A stretch of 11,133 bases of DNA from an uncultured bacterium (GTDB taxonomy: Bacteria > Auribacterota > Tritonobacteria > UBA1439): assembly GCA_937858775.1 (NCBI GenBank), contig CALLYX010000323.1:1-11133 (forward strand). The letters run 5' to 3'. The notes beneath the pieces are model-generated. The model did not search any database, was not told where the DNA came from, and was given only the letters and a program-made list of their open reading frames with translations. This document shows, in pieces, positions 6,578 to 11,133 of this stretch. The translations under genes were made by a program, and so were the position numbers. Each line of letters begins with the position of its first letter. Position 1 is the stretch's first letter.

Positions 6578-7589
6578 GCTGAGAAAGGACCCGATACTCG
6601 GCCGCTGGGTGATCATCTCCACAGAGCGCGCCCAGCGGGCCCGCGAGGCGCCGCGCTGCCTGGAGGAGAACAATCAGAAGGGGTGCCCGTTCTGCGCCGG
6701 GCGCGAGAACCTGACCTCCCCGGAGATCGCGGCGTGGCGCCCGCCGAAGAGCCGCCCCAACACGCCGGGATGGGAGGTGCGGGTCGTCCCCAACAAGTAT
6801 CCGGCCCTCCGCGTCGAGGGGAACCTCGACAAGCAGGGGCAGGGGATCTACGACCGGATGAACGGGATCGGGGCCCACGAGGTGATCATCGAGACGCCGG
6901 ATCATTCCGCGCGGCTCGACGAGCAGCCGAGGGAATCCGTCGCCAAGGTCTTCGAGGCGTACAAGCTCCGCATCAACGACCTGAGCCGCGACACGCGGAT
7001 GAAATACATCCTCGTCTTCCGGAATGAGGGCAGGGCGGCCGGGGCGTCTCTCACCCACCCGCACTCGCAGCTCATCGCAACGCCCGTAACCCCCAAGAGG
7101 GTCAAGGAGGAGCTCAATGGCGCGGCCGCCTACTACCGGTACAAGGACCGCTGCATCTTCTGCGATATAATCCGCCAGGAGACCGCCGATCGGGTCCGGG
7201 TGGTGTACGAGAACGATCGCTTCCTCTCCTTCTGTCCGTTCGCCTCCCGCTTCCCGTTCGAGGTGTGGGTTCTCCCGAAGCGGCACGACGCGGATTACGG
7301 CGGCATCTCCAAGGAGGAGCTCTCGAGCCTCGCGGATATGATGATCGTCACGCTGCGAAAGCTGGCGAAGGCCCTAAGCCGGCCGCAATACAACTACGTC
7401 CTCCACACCTCGCCAGTGCGGTGGCCGCGAAAGGATTACTGGAAGACGATAGAGCAGGACTACCATTGGCACATCGAGATCATGCCGCACCTGACGCAGA
7501 TCGCCGGATTCGAGTGGGGGACCGGCTTCTTCATCAATCCCACCCCCCCCGAGGAGGCGGCGAAGTACCTGCAGGAAGTCGAAACCTGA
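6570..7589 (+). CDS. galT: GalT-like nucleotidyltransferase (galactose-1-phosphate uridylyltransferase or ADP-glucose phosphorylase)
   Basis: A 339-residue HIT-superfamily nucleotidyltransferase. ELRKDPILGRWVI opens the protein. CPFC (39-42) is the first half of the structural zinc site. HPHSQ (163-167) carries the catalytic His (H165) that is transiently nucleotidylated, at nearly the same position as in E. coli GalT (H164-Q168). The second domain has CIFC (195-198), HTSP, HWHIEIMPHL and EWGTGFFINPTPPEEAA. The second CxxC matches the two-zinc architecture described for the Arabidopsis GalT-like ADP-glucose phosphorylase, rather than the iron site of E. coli GalT. It may therefore convert ADP-glucose and phosphate to glucose-1-phosphate and ADP, or act in the Leloir pathway. 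No galK or galE is nearby; the neighbours are glgA and GH57 genes. The start is GTG at 6570, after GGGGGGGGAGGGGGAC and overlapping glgA. Fold certain; substrate open. Confidence 0.85.
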   Translation: MPELRKDPILGRWVIISTERAQRAREAPRCLEENNQKGCPFCAGRENLTSPEIAAWRPPKSRPNTPGWEVRVVPNKYPALRVEGNLDKQGQGIYDRMNGIGAHEVIIETPDHSARLDEQPRESVAKVFEAYKLRINDLSRDTRMKYILVFRNEGRAAGASLTHPHSQLIATPVTPKRVKEELNGAAAYYRYKDRCIFCDIIRQETADRVRVVYENDRFLSFCPFASRFPFEVWVLPKRHDADYGGISKEELSSLADMMIVTLRKLAKALSRPQYNYVLHTSPVRWPRKDYWKTIEQDYHWHIEIMPHLTQIAGFEWGTGFFINPTPPEEAAKYLQEVET

Positions 7590-7638
7590 CCGGGCGTCCT
7601 CTACGCCCCGAGCCGGATCGAAGGGATACCGCCGGACC

Positions 7639-9810
7639 GTGAAACGCATCTCGCTCGCCTTCTTGTGGCATATGCACCAGCCGTACTACTACGACCCCGC
7701 CACCGGGCGGAGCGCCATGCCGTGGGTGCGGCTGCACGCAACGCGGGGCTATTTCGACCAGATCGTCCTTCTCGACGACTACCCGTCGATCCGGCAGACG
7801 TTCAACTATGTACCGTCGCTCCTGAAGCAGATCGAGGAGTACGCCCGCGGCTCGGTGACCGACGTATTCCTCGATTACGGCATGAAGCCGGCCGCGGATC
7901 TCACCCCCGATGACCGCCGATTCATCCTCTGGAACTTCTTCATGGTTAACTGGGAGACGATGATAAACCCGCACCCGCGCTACAAGGAACTCCTGCAGGC
8001 GCGGGGGGCTACGGTCACCGAGAGCACCATGCCGGACGCGGCCCGGCGCTTCAGCGAGCGGGACATCCGGGACCTGCAGGTCTGGTTCAACCTCGCGTGG
8101 TTCGGCCACCAGGCCTGCAGGCGTTATCCGGAGCTCGCCGAGATGAAGAAGCGGGGGGCGAACTTCTCAGAGGCCGACAAGGCGCGCATCAGGGAGATCC
8201 AGGACAGGATCATTCGCACGATCATCCCGCTCCACCGCGACGCGGAAGCGCGCGGGCAGATCGAGCTCACCACGACCCCGTTCTACCACCCGATCATGCC
8301 GCTCCTCTGCGACACCGATATCGCGCGCCGGGCGATGCCGGACGTCCCCCTGCCGTCCCGTTTCCGCCATCCGGCGGACGTCGAGGCGCAACTCGCCGCC
8401 GCAGCGTCGTACCACGAGCGGCTCTTCGGGAGGCGGCCCTCCGGGCTCTGGCCGTCGGAGGGATCGGTCTGCCCGGAGATCGTCCCCCTCGTCGCCAGGC
8501 AGGGGTTCAAGTGGATGGCCTCGGACGAGGAGGTTCTCTTCAGGTCGATACGGAGCAGGGACCGGTACACGGTCCTCTACCGCCCCTACCTGGTCGAACA
8601 CGCGGGCGCGACGGTCGGGATGGTCTTCCGCGACCGGCAGCTCTCGGACCTGATCGGTTTCACCTACGCGTTCAACGACCCCAAGAGCGCCGTGGCGGAT
8701 TTCCTCATGAAGCTCTCCGAGATCGCGAGGGTGGCGCGCGGCGACGACGCGATCGTGAGCGTGATCCTCGACGGGGAGAACCCGTGGCAAAGCTACCCGG
8801 ACGGCGGGGAGGGGTTCCTGAGGCGCCTCTACGAGGAACTGGAGAAGGGCACCTTCGCTGAAAGCGTCCGTATCGGCGACTACCTCGCGGCGCACCCGCC
8901 CACGGAGAGGATCACCCGTCTTCACAGCGGCTCGTGGATCGACAGCAACTTCGGCGTCTGGATAGGGGAAGAGGAGGACAACGCCGCATGGAACCTGCTC
9001 GGCAGGGCGCGCACAGCCCTTCAGCAGCGGGAGGCGTCGGGGGGGGGGAAGGACCTCTCCGCCGCCAGGGAGGAGATCTACGCGGCGGAGGGGAGCGACT
9101 GGTTCTGGTGGTATGGGGACCGGTTCTCGAGCGATAACGACGCCATGTTCGACCAGCTCTTCAGGACGCACCTCAGGAACGCGTACACCGCGATGGGGGA
9201 AGCGCCCCCGAAGTCCCTGGACACGCCGATCGCGCACATGGGGCGGGTGTCCGTGGCTCAGGAACCGCGCGCCTTCCTGAAGCCGATCATCGACGGCCGC
9301 GAGACATCCTACTACGAATGGGTGGACGCCGGGCGGTACCGCGCGACCCGTTCGGACAGCACCATGTTCCGTTCAGAGGCCTTCATCAGGGAGATCCGGT
9401 ACGGTTTCGACGAGGAGAGCTTCTTCCTCCGGATCGACCCCCTCGACAAGGAGGCCATCGGCGGGGGGGAGGAGTACAAGGTGCACGTGCACTTCACCGC
9501 GCCGAGGGAGGTGCGCCTCTCCTTCGCCCTTACCCGGGGGAACAGCCACCGCCCGCGCTGCGAGCTCTCCCTCCGCGAAAACGGCCGGCGTGTCGGAAAG
9601 AAGTGCGCCTGCGGCGAACTGGCGATGGACAGGATCATCGAGCTCTCCGTCCCGTTCCGCGACCTCGGCTTCAAGAAGCGGGAGGACGCGGGCTTTTACG
9701 TCCAGGTGAAGACGGGAACGATAGAGGTGGAGCGGCACCCGCACGGCGGCTTTATCGCCTTCACGGTGCCGGACGAGGATTTCGAGATCGCGCACTGGAC
9801 CGCGCTGTAG
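7639..9810 (+). CDS. GH57 glycoside hydrolase (alpha-glucan-active, specificity unassigned) with C-terminal beta domain
   Basis: A 723-residue protein. The N-terminal GH57 catalytic region (about 5-435) has HMHQP (11-15) then PWVRLH, GLWPSEGSVCPEIV with the likely nucleophile Glu274, VILDGENPW with the likely acid/base Asp378, and HSGSWI (429-434). GSDWFWWYGD (485-494), in a helical segment, recurs in this GH57 subgroup. From about 555 to the end is a separate, probably beta-rich domain (YYEWVDAGRY, FFLRIDP, ELSVPFRDLGF) that may bind glucan. GH57 enzymes are retaining alpha-glucan hydrolases or transferases: amylase, amylopullulanase, 4-alpha-glucanotransferase or branching enzyme. I see no signal peptide, so it should be cytoplasmic and act on stored glucan. 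It lies 49 bases after the GalT-like gene and starts at GTG 7639 with only a distant GAAGGGA. The annotation 'alpha-amylase' would be a guess. Confidence 0.88.
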   Translation: MKRISLAFLWHMHQPYYYDPATGRSAMPWVRLHATRGYFDQIVLLDDYPSIRQTFNYVPSLLKQIEEYARGSVTDVFLDYGMKPAADLTPDDRRFILWNFFMVNWETMINPHPRYKELLQARGATVTESTMPDAARRFSERDIRDLQVWFNLAWFGHQACRRYPELAEMKKRGANFSEADKARIREIQDRIIRTIIPLHRDAEARGQIELTTTPFYHPIMPLLCDTDIARRAMPDVPLPSRFRHPADVEAQLAAAASYHERLFGRRPSGLWPSEGSVCPEIVPLVARQGFKWMASDEEVLFRSIRSRDRYTVLYRPYLVEHAGATVGMVFRDRQLSDLIGFTYAFNDPKSAVADFLMKLSEIARVARGDDAIVSVILDGENPWQSYPDGGEGFLRRLYEELEKGTFAESVRIGDYLAAHPPTERITRLHSGSWIDSNFGVWIGEEEDNAAWNLLGRARTALQQREASGGGKDLSAAREEIYAAEGSDWFWWYGDRFSSDNDAMFDQLFRTHLRNAYTAMGEAPPKSLDTPIAHMGRVSVAQEPRAFLKPIIDGRETSYYEWVDAGRYRATRSDSTMFRSEAFIREIRYGFDEESFFLRIDPLDKEAIGGGEEYKVHVHFTAPREVRLSFALTRGNSHRPRCELSLRENGRRVGKKCACGELAMDRIIELSVPFRDLGFKKREDAGFYVQVKTGTIEVERHPHGGFIAFTVPDEDFEIAHWTAL

Positions 9811-9839
9811 GCGTTGCGCGCAGAGTAGGAGAATGCTTT

Positions 9840-9887
9840 ATGGCCGGCCGACCGGTAAACCGAGGCGGGATCCCCGCGCCCCGATGA
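9840..9887 (+). CDS. Possible 15-residue leader peptide coupled to the second GH57
   Basis: An ATG at 9840 has an ideal AGGAG (9827-9831, 8 bases upstream) and encodes MAGRPVNRGGIPAPR. Its TGA (9885-9887) overlaps the ATG of the GH57 gene (ATGA, 9884-9887). The GH57 start itself has no good ribosome-binding site, so terminating ribosomes could restart there. The alternative is that the same AGGAG serves an in-frame ATG at 9833, but that leaves only 1 base of spacing. A chance short frame is also possible. Confidence 0.3.
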   Translation: MAGRPVNRGGIPAPR

Positions 9888-11071
9888 AAGAGATATACTT
9901 TCTTCTGGCGGTGCACAACCACCAGCCGGCCGGCAACTTCGAACACGTCTTCAACGACGGCTGGCGCACCTGTTACGGGCCGTTTCTCGATCTGTTGAAA
10001 CGGCACCCGGGCGTCCGCTGCACGCTCCACTACACCGGCGCCCTCCTCGAGTGGATGGAGGCGAAGCGCCCCGACGCCATCGAAACACTGCGCGCGCTCG
10101 CCGCCTCGGGACAGGTCGAGTTCCTTGGCGGCGGCTTCTACGAGCCGATCCTCCCCGCCATACCGACCGCAGACGCCGAGGGGCAGCTCGGCCTGATGTC
10201 GCGCTACCTCGAGGAGCGATTCGGCGCGGCCCCGCGGGGCATCTGGACGGCCGAGAGGGTGTGGGAGCCCCAGCTCGCGGGGCTGATCCGCGATGCCGGC
10301 ATCGAATACACGCTTCTGGACGACGCGCATTTCGTCTACGCCGGCCTTTCCCGCGAGGAGATCCGGGGATATTACATGACGGAGGACCGCGGCCGGCCCC
10401 TGGCGGTTTTCCCGATCGACAAGCAGCTCCGCTACCTGATCCCGTTCAACCAGCCGGCGGCGGCGATCGACTATCTCAGGTCGGCGGCGGAGGGGTTTCC
10501 CGGGGGCGGCATCACGCTCGGGGATGACGGCGAGAAGTTCGGCATGTGGCCCGGCACGCACAAGTGGGTGTACGAGGAGGGGTATCTCGAGCGGTTATTC
10601 ACGCTGCTCGAGGAGAACGCGGGGTGGCTCAAGACTATCACCATGGGCGACTTCCTCGGGCGTTTCCCCCCCTCCGGCAAGATCTATCTCCCGACCGCCT
10701 CCTACGACGAGATGATGGAGTGGTCGCTTCCCGCGCCGGTGCAGTCGAGCTATGAAACGCTGATCGCCGAGCTTAAAAAACGAAACGACTATGACCGCTT
10801 CTCCCGTTTTCTGCGCGGGGGGTTCTGGCGGAACTTCATGGTGAAATACCCCGAGAGCGATCTTCAACGCTGCAAGGCGCTGCATGTGAGCCGCATGGTG
10901 CACCGGCACCTGCCCGAAGACCTCGAGGCCAAGAAGTCGCTCTGGAGAAGCCAGTGCAACTGCGCACCGATGTTCAGCCCCATCGGCAACCGCGCGGAGC
11001 CAGTGACAGCGAAATCGGGGCGCAAGGCATCATATTCAGTGGCCAGTGCGTCTGGTCCGGTATGCTCGTAG
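9884..11071 (+). CDS. GH57 4-alpha-glucanotransferase/alpha-amylase-type enzyme, 3' end lost at a chimeric junction
   Basis: From the ATG at 9884 the protein shows all GH57 motifs. HNHQP is at 11-15 and GGGFYEP at 82-88. WTAERVWEP has Glu124, matching the nucleophile Glu123 of the Thermococcus litoralis 4-alpha-glucanotransferase. GDDGEKFG (213-220) holds the acid/base Asp, and ASYDEMMEW follows. Similarity holds through SLWRSQCNCA (residue 361, base 10966), where family members go on with a YWHG-like segment and a long C-terminal part; full enzymes are about 650 residues or more. Here the frame switches to 35 unrelated residues and stops at 11071, and that tail is antisense of a sugar-kinase fragment. 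The native protein is therefore truncated, and the stop is an artefact of the join. An enzyme of this group would transfer or hydrolyse alpha-1,4-glucan chains in the cytoplasm. The start choice is uncertain (9833 is also in frame). Confidence 0.85.
   Translation: MKEIYFLLAVHNHQPAGNFEHVFNDGWRTCYGPFLDLLKRHPGVRCTLHYTGALLEWMEAKRPDAIETLRALAASGQVEFLGGGFYEPILPAIPTADAEGQLGLMSRYLEERFGAAPRGIWTAERVWEPQLAGLIRDAGIEYTLLDDAHFVYAGLSREEIRGYYMTEDRGRPLAVFPIDKQLRYLIPFNQPAAAIDYLRSAAEGFPGGGITLGDDGEKFGMWPGTHKWVYEEGYLERLFTLLEENAGWLKTITMGDFLGRFPPSGKIYLPTASYDEMMEWSLPAPVQSSYETLIAELKKRNDYDRFSRFLRGGFWRNFMVKYPESDLQRCKALHVSRMVHRHLPEDLEAKKSLWRSQCNCAPMFSPIGNRAEPVTAKSGRKASYSVASASGPVCS
10951..10966. other. Probable chimeric junction (about 16-base shared sequence)
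   Basis: The sequence CCAGTGCAACTGCGCA is coding-compatible with both flanks. On + it completes the GH57 motif QCNCA; on - it gives the GAQLHW of an FGGY kinase. GH57 similarity ends at its right edge, and kinase similarity ends at its left edge. Base composition also becomes visibly less GC-rich to the right. This is the pattern expected of an assembly or amplification join at a short shared sequence. A true genomic rearrangement is possible but less likely. Confidence 0.75.
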
Positions 11072-11133
11072 TCCAACATTGGCGTGGCCAGATCACCATT
11101 TTCGTCGAGCAACACAATCGAGGTTCCGTGGGG
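10951..11133 (-). CDS. FGGY-family carbohydrate kinase, internal fragment
   Basis: Read from 11133 down to 10951, one frame of 61 codons is open at both ends. It shows GTSIVLLDENG, TPMLDYEH and RPDFAVTGSARLPMGLNIG, ending in GAQLHW. This pattern matches the N-terminal region of FGGY sugar kinases of the kind common in Alphaproteobacteria and other Proteobacteria (DYEH...TGSxRLPxGLNxGxQLxW). FGGY kinases phosphorylate sugars or polyols with ATP. Both ends are missing: the start lies beyond the window edge, and the downstream part is replaced by antisense GH57 sequence. Its lower GC content and opposite strand suggest it comes from a different region or organism. Recognition is from memory of the family only. 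Confidence 0.65.

Noticed and set aside
9833..9883. 17-residue N-terminal extension of the second GH57 from the ATG at 9833
   Set aside because: The AGGAG would be only 1 base from this ATG, the extension is basic and Pro-rich without family similarity, and the GH57 fold begins at MKEIYFLLAVHNHQP. It cannot be fully excluded.
10967..11071. The C-terminal 35 residues of the second GH57 as a real novel tail
   Set aside because: They are antisense to a coherent FGGY kinase segment and replace the conserved continuation of the family, so they come from the join.
10951..11133. Insertion sequence or transposon disrupting the second GH57
   Set aside because: No inverted repeat, target duplication or transposase is visible. 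The new sequence reads as a metabolic kinase.

Overview
The window is GC-rich, and all of its complete genes lie on the + strand, tightly packed with several GTG starts. This suits a high-GC, probably Gram-negative bacterium, since the fifth gene looks like a TPR lipoprotein. The gene content (two GH57 enzymes beside glgC, glgA and a GalT-like gene, with no GH13 enzyme visible) recalls deltaproteobacterial, PVC/Omnitrophota-like or other uncultivated lineages. The taxon cannot be fixed from this window. One end looks chimeric, which points to a metagenome or draft contig.

Region 1 (110-3639) is a compact run of five genes with gaps of 33 bases or less and one 4-base overlap. In order they encode a small exported coiled-coil protein, a rhomboid intramembrane serine protease, a small metallo-beta-lactamase-fold hydrolase, a diacylglycerol/sphingosine-kinase-family lipid kinase (YegS/LCB5 type), and a TPR lipoprotein. 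The common theme is the envelope and lipids; no single pathway is evident.

The boundary (3640-3801) holds a 9-bp GC hairpin that may be a terminator, then a near-consensus sigma-70-type promoter (TTGACC, 18 bases, GATAAT) about 75 bases before glgC.

Region 2 (3802-about 10966) is an alpha-glucan (glycogen) operon. GlgC makes ADP-glucose and GlgA polymerises it. A GalT/ADP-glucose-phosphorylase-like nucleotidyltransferase overlaps the end of glgA. Two GH57 enzymes follow: one of unassigned specificity with an extra C-terminal domain, and one with the motifs of 4-alpha-glucanotransferase/alpha-amylase. Together they could make, rework and break down a storage alpha-glucan and feed glucose-1-phosphate back. 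No glgB, glgP or glgX is visible, but the cluster is cut off at its 3' end.

The last about 170 bases do not belong to this operon. The second GH57 loses family similarity at about 10966, and the other strand then reads as part of an FGGY-family sugar kinase in less GC-rich DNA. The two coding patterns overlap by about 16 bases, which looks like an assembly or library chimera joined at a short shared sequence.

I found no tRNA, rRNA, CRISPR array, insertion sequence or phage gene. No wholly new system is evident. The best leads are the likely substrate of the GalT-like enzyme, the unassigned GH57, a possible coupled leader peptide before the second GH57, and the chimeric end.
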